Source: Paenibacillus zeisoli (GTDB lineage Bacteria > Bacillota > Bacilli > Paenibacillales > Paenibacillaceae). Taken from it: a DNA stretch of 64,000 nucleotides. Positions within the stretch are counted from its first letter, which is position 1. Every line of letters begins with the position of its first letter. Below are positions 44,714-52,478 of the stretch, piece after piece. A program made the translations under genes and the position numbers. Under the pieces are notes generated by a model, which worked only from the letters and a program-made list of their open reading frames with translations, had not been told where the DNA came from and did not search any database. The stretch is from the NCBI RefSeq assembly GCF_003994465.1, contig NZ_RZNX01000003.1, positions 186,234 through 250,233 on the forward strand, in the 5' to 3' direction.

Positions 44714-44823
44714 CATTTCAGCCATATTCCAGCACCAATGCAGCGCTAGCTCAGCTTGGTCAGTCTAGTCTAGCTTAGTCCAGTTAGACGACTCAGTTCT
44801 ACATTGCCAATTCTTAGTTCAGT

Positions 44824-46215
44824 TTAAGCCGTAGCCACATCAAGATCTACATCCTTGTTGAACACTTCTTTGTCGTTCTCACCAAGGATCTTACCTGTAA
44901 TCACACCAGCCGTAATCGAATCGTTAACGTTCAGGGCAGTACGGCCCATATCGATCAACGGCTCAACCGAGATCAGCAGACCCGCCAGCGCAACCGGCAA
45001 GTTCATGGTGGAGAGCACGATCAGGGAAGCGAAGGTAGCTCCGCCGCCGACCCCGGCCACTCCGAATGAACTGATGGTTACTACAAGGATCAAAGTCAGG
45101 ATGAAATCCCAGCTGAGTGGATCAATTCCGACGGTTGGTGCGATCATGACAGCCAGCATCGCAGGATAGATTCCTGCGCAGCCGTTCTGACCAATCGTAG
45201 CGCCAAAGGTCGCTGCCAGGTTGGCGATACCGGTTGGAACGCCAAGCTTCTTCGTCTGTGTCTCCACATTCAGCGGAATGGTTGCCGCGCTTGAACGTGA
45301 AGTGAACGCGAACACGAGCGTTGGCAGCACTTTGCGTACATATTTGGCCGGATTGTAGCCGAACAATGCCAGCAGAATCAGGTGGATGATGAACATGACG
45401 ATAAGTGCCACATAAGAAGCACCGACGAACTTGATCAGCTTCACGATCGAATCTGCATTCGTTGTAGCAATCGTCTTGGCCATCAGGGCAAGAATCCCGT
45501 AAGGCGTCAGCCTCAGCACCAGAGTTACAATGCGCATGACTACCGCGTATACGGCATCTACCATTTTGCGGAAGGTATCGGCCTGTTCAGGCTTCTTCTT
45601 ATCCAGACCCAATACAGCTATCCCGATAAATGCGGAGAAAATAACAACAGCCAGCGTAGAAGAACGACGGGCCCCAGTCATATCCTCGAACGGATTGGTA
45701 GGAATAAATTCAAGAATTTGCTGTGGAATGGTTTGATCCTTCACATCACCCAGACGTTCCTCCAGCTTCGCTCCCTGCTGCTGCTCTTTATCTCCGCTTT
45801 GAATCTCAATAGCCTTTAGATTGAAGCTAAGGCTGGTTACGATGCTCACGGATGCTGCAATCGCCGTAGTAATCAGCAGCACAGCAATGATTGAGGCACT
45901 GATTTTGCCCAAATTCTGCTTGCCTTTCAGGTTCATAATAGCCGAAATGATCGACACCATAATCAGCGGAACGACAATCATCTGGAGAAGCCCCACATAA
46001 CCGTAACCGATCAGGTTGAACCAATCCGTTGACTTCGTAACCACATCCGAATCCGGCTTCGATACGAGCTGCAAAATAACTCCGAACACGATTCCCAGGC
46101 CGAGTCCGGCAAATACACGCTTGGTAAATGACACATGCTTCTTCTGCAGCCATAGCAAGAAGCCCACAAGAACCAACATAACAACTACGTTGAGTATCAC
46201 CCAGAATGTAGTCAT
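44824..46215 (-). CDS. tcyP: L-cystine symporter TcyP (DAACS family)
   Basis: 463 residues, the same length as B. subtilis TcyP. A sodium or proton-coupled dicarboxylate/amino-acid carrier fold with eight helices and two re-entrant loops. The serine-rich hairpin TLVFAFTSRSSAATIPLNVE and the TM7 motif region ATFGATIGQNGCAG are clear. It would import cystine. GAGGGGG precedes the ATG. Glutamate/aspartate carriers are relatives, but the N-terminal region and the SRSSAAT version match TcyP better. No S-box or T-box leader was recognised upstream. Confidence 0.88.
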   Translation of the reverse strand: MTTFWVILNVVVMLVLVGFLLWLQKKHVSFTKRVFAGLGLGIVFGVILQLVSKPDSDVVTKSTDWFNLIGYGYVGLLQMIVVPLIMVSIISAIMNLKGKQNLGKISASIIAVLLITTAIAASVSIVTSLSFNLKAIEIQSGDKEQQQGAKLEERLGDVKDQTIPQQILEFIPTNPFEDMTGARRSSTLAVVIFSAFIGIAVLGLDKKKPEQADTFRKMVDAVYAVVMRIVTLVLRLTPYGILALMAKTIATTNADSIVKLIKFVGASYVALIVMFIIHLILLALFGYNPAKYVRKVLPTLVFAFTSRSSAATIPLNVETQTKKLGVPTGIANLAATFGATIGQNGCAGIYPAMLAVMIAPTVGIDPLSWDFILTLILVVTISSFGVAGVGGGATFASLIVLSTMNLPVALAGLLISVEPLIDMGRTALNVNDSITAGVITGKILGENDKEVFNKDVDLDVATA

Positions 46216-46313
46216 AATAAATATCCCCCTCTAATTGCACTAAGTATGAATAATTACCCTTCTCTGGTACAGGAAGAATCCGTACAGCACCAGAAAGATG
46301 AATGTGCTCGAAT

Positions 46314-46322
46314 ATTGTAACA
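46314..46322 (-). promoter_or_regulatory. Extended -10 promoter element of tcyP
   Basis: On the minus strand TGTTACAAT (TG-extended TACAAT) lies about 100 bases before the start; the -35 is poor. Confidence 0.4.
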
Positions 46323-46448
46323 TAATACCGACTATATTCATAGGATTAATTTAAGTATGTTTTTATGTATATGTTTGAGAACTGAAATCGTACACCATGG
46401 ACTGCTCTTTTTTCAAGAGTTCAGCTCCTAAAAAAGATCTCCAAATGC

Positions 46449-46484
46449 AAAAACTCACTCCCCGGAGTGTCCGGGGAATGAGTT
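46449..46484 (-). terminator. Terminator of the beta-mannosidase gene
   Basis: A stem of 15 positions (AACTCA, mismatch, TCCCCGGA and complements) has a 3-nt loop. It is followed on the minus strand by TTTTT. Confidence 0.88.
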
Positions 46485-46507
46485 GCAGATAAGCTCAACC
46501 GTGTTCA

Positions 46508-49063
46508 CTATGCCAGCTGCACGAGTGATTCCGCGCCTACAAAATCCGCCATGGACCGTACTTCCAAGGCTGAAGCCGCTGCTGGCACGAATGAGCCTTC
46601 TCCTGACCGGAGCTTGAACTCCACGGTTCTTGGCTGACCTGGAATCAGGTCGAAGAAGTTATCCGAGAAGATCCCCTCTTCCGATGTGGACAGCCAGACT
46701 TGTCTGGCCAGGGTATCCGTCTCCAGCGTATATACCATAACGCCGTTCTCACCTTGGGCTTCGGTCACCTTGATATTAGGCTTAGCCAGCTTGAGCTCCT
46801 TCTCGGGAGTCAGGTAATGCTCTCTCGCCGCAATGACCTTTTCACCCTGCTTCAGTGCTGCCGTCAGGATCACACCATGTGGATCACGGTCACCAAGCAG
46901 CTCAGCTGTGGAGAAGCTGGCAACTTGAGCAGATTCACCTGCAGCCAGGGACACCTGAAGGGATTTCTCGGCCGCCAGCTCACCCGCGCTTGTGCGAAGC
47001 TCAATGATAAGATCGGCCTGAACCGCTGTTCCCAGATCCGACACGGCATGGAACTTGACGATATCCTCAGTAGATTGGACAGTCAGCATAACGGGAGCAA
47101 AGCTTCTTTTCACCGCATACTGCAGTGCTTTCCAGCGTCCTTGATAATCCATTCCCGCCCATGAGGCCACCGGCCAGCAGTCATTCATCTGCCAGTACAG
47201 CGTACCCATGCAGTAAGGCTTGCTGCGGCGGTGCGCTTCAATCGCCATGGTAATCGCCTCAGCCTGCAGAACCTGACTCATGTAGAGGAACGACTTGAAG
47301 TCCTTTGGCTCTGGCAGGTACATATCCATGTACTCCTTGATCAGCTGATTTCCGCGGCCGTTCTTCTGGTGGGCCAGCATAATCTCCGACTCTAGCGCCA
47401 ATGCTTCTTCCGGTGCATATTCGAGAACCGACTTCAGCTCAGGGAAGGACTGGAATCCATATTCGCTCATGAAACGCCCGACATTCTTGTTATAGTTCTC
47501 AAATGGCTCTACCGCATGCCATACGCCCCAATAGTGAATGTCTCCATCCCCCGTTGTCTTGAATGCATGCTGCTCCTGATCTCCGGTCAGATTACGAAGC
47601 GGGGACGAAGGCCAGTACGTAATGCCCGGCGATAGCTCGGCCACGACATCAGGCAGCAGCTTGTGGAAGATGGCCTGATAATCGGCCCACAGCTTCTCCC
47701 GAATCTCATGACTGTAATCTTTCTTCCAGCCCCAGCCGGCATCTTCAACATAATGCGCCCAAGCCGAATCAATCTCATTATTCCCGCACCACAGGGCGAT
47801 GGAAGGGTGATTGCGTAGCCGCTTCACATTATCTTCAGCCTCAGCACGCACGCTGTTCAAGAATGCTTCATCTCCGGGATACATGCTGCAGGCGAACATA
47901 AAGTCCTGCCATACTAAGAGGCCATGCTCATCACACAGTTCATAGAAGACATCCTCTTCATAGATGCCGCCGCCCCATACCCGGAGCATATTCATATTCG
48001 ATTCTACGGCAGAACCAATTTCATGCAGATAACGTTCGCGGGTGACCTCTGCTGTAAAGCTGTCATTCGGAATGTGATTCGCGCCCTTCGCATAGACCGG
48101 CACTCCATTCAGCTGAAAATAAAAGGACACGCCCGCCTCATCCTTCTCACGAACGAGCTTCAGGTCTCTCAGTCCTGTCCGAACGGATCTCTTCACAAGA
48201 GACTCCTCATCGAACATCAGCTCCGCCTGGAAATTATACAGGTTCGCTTCGCCAAGGCCTTGGCACCACCACAGGTCAGGATTCGTTATCTCGATTTCCA
48301 TAGACACCGTAGATTGCCCTGCTGTCACCTGGACCGGCTGTTCCCACTGCTCACCGCCAGCTGTAATGCGAAGCGTCCCCGCCCAGTTCGCCTCGGCGTT
48401 CACTTCAGCTATGGCTGTCAGCTTAGCCGCATTGGCAGTAACTTCGTCCTGACGGATATACAGATCAGTAATCTGAAGCTGTGTCCATCCTTCGAGCCGG
48501 GCTGCGCGCCAGATTCCGCTGGTCACAAAGCGCGGACCCCAGTCCCAGCCATAATGGTAAGGAGCTTTTCTTGCAAAGACACTGACCCTCTTGTTCTCAA
48601 GTCCGCCAAGCTCAGACTGATCATTCGCAGCCGGCAGGGCATATCCAAGCTGCTCAAGCTTCGGAAGATCCTCCTGAATCGGAGAGCGGAAGCGGATTCG
48701 AAGGGTATTGATGCCTGGCTTCAGCTGCTCCTTAACGTCGATCTTCCAGATCCGGAACATATTATCCGCAGCCAATATAGGCTGTTCGTTCAGATAGACA
48801 TCCGCGTAAGTATCCAGACCTTCAAATACCAGATTAATCCGTGAGAGCTGCTGCAGCTCAGGTCCTACTTCAAATTCAGACCGGTACTCCCAGTCCTTCT
48901 TGTCGATCCACTGCAGATCATGCTCATTCGTTCCATAGAAAGGATCAGGAATTAATCCATTACGCAGCAAATCTGTATGCACACAGCCGGGTACTACGGC
49001 AGGAAGCCACTGCTGCTCGTCGCAGGCTTTAAAAGTCCAGTTGTTTAGTTGTTGCTCTATCAT
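46508..49063 (-). CDS. Beta-mannosidase (GH2)
   Basis: 851 residues from ATG 49063, after GGAGG. A jelly-roll domain is first (WLPAVVPGCVHTDLLRNGLI), then an Ig-like domain, then the barrel. The acid/base is Glu in WCGNNEIDSAW (about residue 428) and the nucleophile is Glu in FMSEYGFQSFPE (about residue 532). VPGCVHTDL and the WCGNNE form, rather than the beta-galactosidase patterns, point to beta-mannosidase. No signal peptide, so it works on imported manno-oligosaccharides. The operator-like repeats upstream and the LacI gene behind suggest control by that regulator. Confidence 0.88.
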   Translation of the reverse strand: MIEQQLNNWTFKACDEQQWLPAVVPGCVHTDLLRNGLIPDPFYGTNEHDLQWIDKKDWEYRSEFEVGPELQQLSRINLVFEGLDTYADVYLNEQPILAADNMFRIWKIDVKEQLKPGINTLRIRFRSPIQEDLPKLEQLGYALPAANDQSELGGLENKRVSVFARKAPYHYGWDWGPRFVTSGIWRAARLEGWTQLQITDLYIRQDEVTANAAKLTAIAEVNAEANWAGTLRITAGGEQWEQPVQVTAGQSTVSMEIEITNPDLWWCQGLGEANLYNFQAELMFDEESLVKRSVRTGLRDLKLVREKDEAGVSFYFQLNGVPVYAKGANHIPNDSFTAEVTRERYLHEIGSAVESNMNMLRVWGGGIYEEDVFYELCDEHGLLVWQDFMFACSMYPGDEAFLNSVRAEAEDNVKRLRNHPSIALWCGNNEIDSAWAHYVEDAGWGWKKDYSHEIREKLWADYQAIFHKLLPDVVAELSPGITYWPSSPLRNLTGDQEQHAFKTTGDGDIHYWGVWHAVEPFENYNKNVGRFMSEYGFQSFPELKSVLEYAPEEALALESEIMLAHQKNGRGNQLIKEYMDMYLPEPKDFKSFLYMSQVLQAEAITMAIEAHRRSKPYCMGTLYWQMNDCWPVASWAGMDYQGRWKALQYAVKRSFAPVMLTVQSTEDIVKFHAVSDLGTAVQADLIIELRTSAGELAAEKSLQVSLAAGESAQVASFSTAELLGDRDPHGVILTAALKQGEKVIAAREHYLTPEKELKLAKPNIKVTEAQGENGVMVYTLETDTLARQVWLSTSEEGIFSDNFFDLIPGQPRTVEFKLRSGEGSFVPAAASALEVRSMADFVGAESLVQLA

Positions 49064-49177
49064 CACTTAGGTCCTCCCCGTCGTTTGGGATAACACGAAT
49101 ATACTTCATAACAAATGTATCACCTGTTAGGATATATTTCAATAACAAGTTTGCATATTTAGCTAACGTGTTATTAA

Positions 49178-49202
49178 TTTGTTAGGTTAATACACTAACA
49201 AA
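49178..49202. promoter_or_regulatory. Operator-like inverted repeat upstream of the mannosidase gene
   Basis: A perfect inverted repeat TTTGTTAG (49178-49185) and CTAACAAA (49195-49202) with a 9-bp spacer. Further TAAC/GTTA half sites lie nearby (49164-49173, 49203-49207). CTAACAAA recurs at 50407-50414, upstream of the LacI gene at 49303. Confidence 0.55.
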
Positions 49203-49217
49203 GTTAGCCTGGAGCAC

Positions 49218-49255
49218 AAAAAAAGACAGCCCTCCTGTGCAGGATGTGCTGTCTT
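49218..49255 (-). terminator. Terminator of the LacI gene
   Basis: AAGACAGC / GCTGTCTT with an inner CCTG-TGC-AGG pairing, followed on the minus strand by seven T. Confidence 0.88.
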
Positions 49256-49302
49256 CATCTTTTAAATACCCAAGTATCGGACAAATGAGTATGCGCTTAA
49301 TT

Positions 49303-50319
49303 CTAAAGCTTCGTACCATTCTCTTCACGAATAATCATATCCGTCGAGACCATCTTGCGTTCATACGCAAAGTCCGGATTCTGAATCCGCCACAGGATCT
49401 GATCCACGGCCCTTACTCCGAGCCGCTCTTTGTTCACTTCAGCCGTTGCCAGCAGGGGAAGTTCCACATTGAGATTGTCAAAGCCGGTTACCACGCATCG
49501 CCCTGGAATTTGAATCCCTTTAGCTGTTAGCGCTTCGATTGCAAATGAGGCCATTTTGTCATTCGCGCACAGAAACACCTCAGGAAGGTCCCGGGGATTC
49601 ATTTCCATAATCGTCTTCGCAATATCCTCTCTTGCCGGCGATATCAAGCCCGGTGCCTGATTCCCCTCAATCCCCTTCTCCTCCAGGAATGCCCGGTAGG
49701 CTGTCCATCGTTCCCGGAAGCTTGGCGCGTAGCCGGGATTTCCGACGAATTGAAAGCTCTTGTAATCTCGATTAATAAGAAAGTTCATCATCTCGTTGAT
49801 CGACGTCTGATTATCCGTGAAGACCGTGTCACACTTCAGAATAGGGTCCATGTGGTCGATCATAACCACTGGAATTCTCAACCGGCCAATCTCAGCCAGA
49901 ATGGAAGAAGATACAGTTCCGACCGTGATGATTCCACTTACCGCCTCCGGATTGATCAGCGAGAAGATATCCTCGGTTGAAGGCTCAGTCAGCGTAATGA
50001 TGTCGATTCCCTTCTCATTCAGCCGCGCCGAGACGCCATCGAAGATTGGCCCCCAGTACAAGGAATCCCGGTTCTGGAACCGGATATTCGGGAACAGCAC
50101 CACAATGTTCCCCGTCCATTTACTTTCATTCTCTATTGAAGGCTCGGGCATGACTTGCTTGGATTCATGCTTGAAATACCCTAGCTCGCCTGCTGCTTTT
50201 AAAATCTTCTCTCTCGTCTTATCACTGACTCCCGATTTCCCGGCAAGCGCACGGGAGACCGCGAATTTGGATACCCCTACAAAGTCCGCAATCTCTTGAA
50301 CAGTAACTTTGCCCTTCAT
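49303..50319 (-). CDS. LacI-family regulator, probably of the beta-mannosidase gene
   Basis: 338 residues. Helix-turn-helix VQEIADFVGVSKFAVSRALA (residues 6-25), then a sugar-binding-protein-like domain with TGFDNLNVELPLLATAEVN near residue 280. AGGTGATCGG precedes the ATG. The gene is upstream of and co-oriented with the mannosidase gene. The shared CTAACAAA half-site in front of both supports repression of both. The effector is unknown, presumably a mannoside. Confidence 0.85.
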   Translation of the reverse strand: MKGKVTVQEIADFVGVSKFAVSRALAGKSGVSDKTREKILKAAGELGYFKHESKQVMPEPSIENESKWTGNIVVLFPNIRFQNRDSLYWGPIFDGVSARLNEKGIDIITLTEPSTEDIFSLINPEAVSGIITVGTVSSSILAEIGRLRIPVVMIDHMDPILKCDTVFTDNQTSINEMMNFLINRDYKSFQFVGNPGYAPSFRERWTAYRAFLEEKGIEGNQAPGLISPAREDIAKTIMEMNPRDLPEVFLCANDKMASFAIEALTAKGIQIPGRCVVTGFDNLNVELPLLATAEVNKERLGVRAVDQILWRIQNPDFAYERKMVSTDMIIREENGTKL

Positions 50320-50524
50320 CCGATCACCTATTCTCGTGTTTTCACTTCACGTCCAAATTACTTTTCATATTATCACAAAATCAGCTCGTCTTAGCAACCA
50401 AAAAACTAACAAAACCATCAATTAAAGATAACATTGTATCATATTTTTGCATTTTGTTATGTAATTGGATCGGGGAATGATTCAAAGTATCTCAATATAG
50501 GACACGTTATCCCCAATATAAATC

Positions 50525-50564
50525 AAAAGCAGGCCCCCGGGATATCCCCCAAGGCAGCCTGCTT
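50525..50564 (-). terminator. Terminator of the lantibiotic operon
   Basis: AAGCAGGC / GCCTGCTT with a partly paired interior, followed on the minus strand by TTTTGATTT, about 30 bp after the lanE stop. Confidence 0.75.
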
Positions 50565-50596
50565 GGCAACACTTTTATAAGTCTTAAGGCGCGCCC

Positions 50597-51331
50597 TTAC
50601 TTAATCTCCATACGCCGGAATGAAAACACACTTAAATACATAAATACCCCTGTTGTCACCAAGGCAACAATGATCAGCTGCCAGATCTGCGGCGCTGTAA
50701 TCTGCGGCGCGGAGGCTACCGCAATCTGCCCCAGAATTGTCTTCTGGTAAATGAACCGGAATGTCTCATTATTCATGGCCAAGCCCTGAAGAATGACGTA
50801 CAGGTTGTATAATCCGAAGAAGATGCCTAGTGTGGCCAGACTGTTCTTGAACAGCATCGAGATGAAGAAAGCCGCAGAGGCGATCCCCACATAGACAAGC
50901 AGACTCAGCGCAAACGCTCTAAAGATCAGTGCCCCCGGACTTACCCCATCACTCTCACCGAACCCGTTCATACCTGAGTTAATGAGGGTTGTCACAATGG
51001 GCATGATTAAGCTCAGCAGCGAGATTACAACAGTGAACACCATACTCTTGGAGAGCAGAATCCGGCGGCGGTTATGCCCGTAATAAATGTACTTCTTGAA
51101 ACCGCCCGACTTGTATTCATTGGAGATGAAGCTCGCCCCGAGCAGGCCAATAACGATAATTAACGGGAACATCAGCTGGATTTCAAATACCAGCAGCATG
51201 ATCCGCTGACCGGTATAGGTTCTGAACCAGTAGGAAATGAACAGGGACAGCAGAATTAACAGGCCGGCCACGATGTACAATACTTTGGAAGACTTCAGCT
51301 TATATACTTCGGCTCTAATTAGGTTACCCAT
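50597..51331 (-). CDS. Lantibiotic immunity ABC permease (LanE-like)
   Basis: 244 residues with six helices in the ABC-2 style, starting NLIRAEVYKLKSSKVLYIVA. It follows the ATPase gene by 4 bp. In LanFE(G) systems the complex expels mature lantibiotic from the producer membrane. Only one permease gene is present, so it would act as a homodimer; there is no LanG. Assignment to immunity comes from position at the end of the lan operon. Confidence 0.78.
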   Translation of the reverse strand: MGNLIRAEVYKLKSSKVLYIVAGLLILLSLFISYWFRTYTGQRIMLLVFEIQLMFPLIIVIGLLGASFISNEYKSGGFKKYIYYGHNRRRILLSKSMVFTVVISLLSLIMPIVTTLINSGMNGFGESDGVSPGALIFRAFALSLLVYVGIASAAFFISMLFKNSLATLGIFFGLYNLYVILQGLAMNNETFRFIYQKTILGQIAVASAPQITAPQIWQLIIVALVTTGVFMYLSVFSFRRMEIK

Positions 51332-51335
51332 TGCG

Positions 51336-52247
51336 TTAGTTCCTTTCGAGCAGCGTCATATAGTAGTGCTCCAGGTCTTGTCCTTTACAGGAGATCTCCT
51401 CGACAGCAACTCCATTCTCATGGAGAAGCGAGGCTACGCGGCCGGATTCCGTGTAGTAATCGTATAACCGGACGGTATTCCCCACCACCTCGAACCGATC
51501 TGTGTTCAGCTTGGAGGCAAGGACCCGAATCGTATTCTCCACAGGCTTTGACTTAATGGAAATGTACGGCTTGCTTCTCTGACTTAGCTCTTCAGCCGAG
51601 AACTCCTGAACCAAAGTATGATGATTAATGATGCCATAGCAGGTTGCGATCTGGGCCAGCTCCGTAAGGATATGGCTGGAGATCAGAATGGTGATTCCGT
51701 ACTCCTGATTGAGCTTCAGCAGGAGCTCTCTCATATCGACAATTCCCACCGGATCAAGTCCGTTGATTGGCTCATCCAGTACCAATAACTCAGGTTCTCC
51801 GAGTAAAGCCATCGCGATGCCGAGACGCTGCTTCATCCCCAGAGAGAAATTCGCGGTCTTCTTGTCTCCGGCATCTTCAAGCCCGACAATTCGAAGCACC
51901 TTCTCAATGGCCTGATTGTCCTCAATCCCTTTATGGATTCTCTCCAGCTCCAGGTTCTCGTAGGCCGTATGATTCAGGTAGAGTGCAGGCGTCTCGATCA
52001 GCCAGCCCACCTTACTCCGAAGCTGCTCAATCTGACTTTCCTCCGTCCTGCCAAACAGCTCAATCGATCCCCCCGAGCTTGGGGTGAGGCCGGCTAGAAT
52101 GCGGATTAAGGTAGTTTTGCCTGCCCCGTTCATCCCGATGAGACCGTATATATCTCCCTTGCGGATACCCATATTAACGTCATTCAGAACCTTGTCTTGT
52201 TTGTAAAACTTGCTGAGCTTCTGGGTTCTCAAAATATACTCGGGCAT
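51336..52247 (-). CDS. Lantibiotic immunity ABC ATPase (LanF-like)
   Basis: 303 residues. Walker A GMNGAGKTTLIRIL, the Q-loop region followed by the signature NFSLGMKQRLGIA, Walker B ELLVLDEPINGLDP, and the H-loop in ISSHIL. The E-loop variant of the Q-loop typical of LanF proteins can be looked for near SKVGWLIETPALY, where Glu occupies the expected Gln position. This supports a lantibiotic-exporting role. The C-terminal 70 residues are of the type seen in BcrA-like proteins. Confidence 0.85.
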   Translation of the reverse strand: MPEYILRTQKLSKFYKQDKVLNDVNMGIRKGDIYGLIGMNGAGKTTLIRILAGLTPSSGGSIELFGRTEESQIEQLRSKVGWLIETPALYLNHTAYENLELERIHKGIEDNQAIEKVLRIVGLEDAGDKKTANFSLGMKQRLGIAMALLGEPELLVLDEPINGLDPVGIVDMRELLLKLNQEYGITILISSHILTELAQIATCYGIINHHTLVQEFSAEELSQRSKPYISIKSKPVENTIRVLASKLNTDRFEVVGNTVRLYDYYTESGRVASLLHENGVAVEEISCKGQDLEHYYMTLLERN

Positions 52248-52280
52248 TTCGTCATTACACCTCTATTCAGCTCTGTAATG

Positions 52281-52427
52281 TTAGGCTTTCTTATTGGTTC
52301 CGAATTCCAGAATCACACCAATCACGAGTCCGCCAAGCAGACCCCATAACAGCTGGTTCATCATGAGCCCTATTACAAGTCCAAGCGCAACACATACCGC
52401 CATATATATGCCTTTTTTGGTTCTCAT
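52281..52427 (-). CDS. 48-residue glycine-rich membrane protein in the lan operon
   Basis: Start ATG 52427 with GGAGG eight bases upstream. The protein begins MRTKKGIYMAVCVALGLVIG and continues LMMNQLLWGLLGGLVIGVIL, ending EFGTNKKA. Two hydrophobic stretches contain GxxxG-type packing motifs (GLVIG, GLLGG), with basic and polar ends. It lies between lanT and lanF on the same strand. It could be a LanH/LanI-type accessory immunity protein or a stabiliser of the ABC complex; both are inference. No known family was recognised. Confidence 0.7.
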   Translation of the reverse strand: MRTKKGIYMAVCVALGLVIGLMMNQLLWGLLGGLVIGVILEFGTNKKA

Positions 52428-52478
52428 TATAATTCCTCCAGTTCTGTATGGAATGAGCCTAAATTGGGCTCACCCCAT

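Noticed and set aside
46237..46323. 28-codon frame (MLQYSSTFIFLVLYGFFLYQ...) upstream of tcyP
   Set aside because: It overlaps the predicted -10 element and lacks a ribosome binding site, although it would encode a membrane helix.
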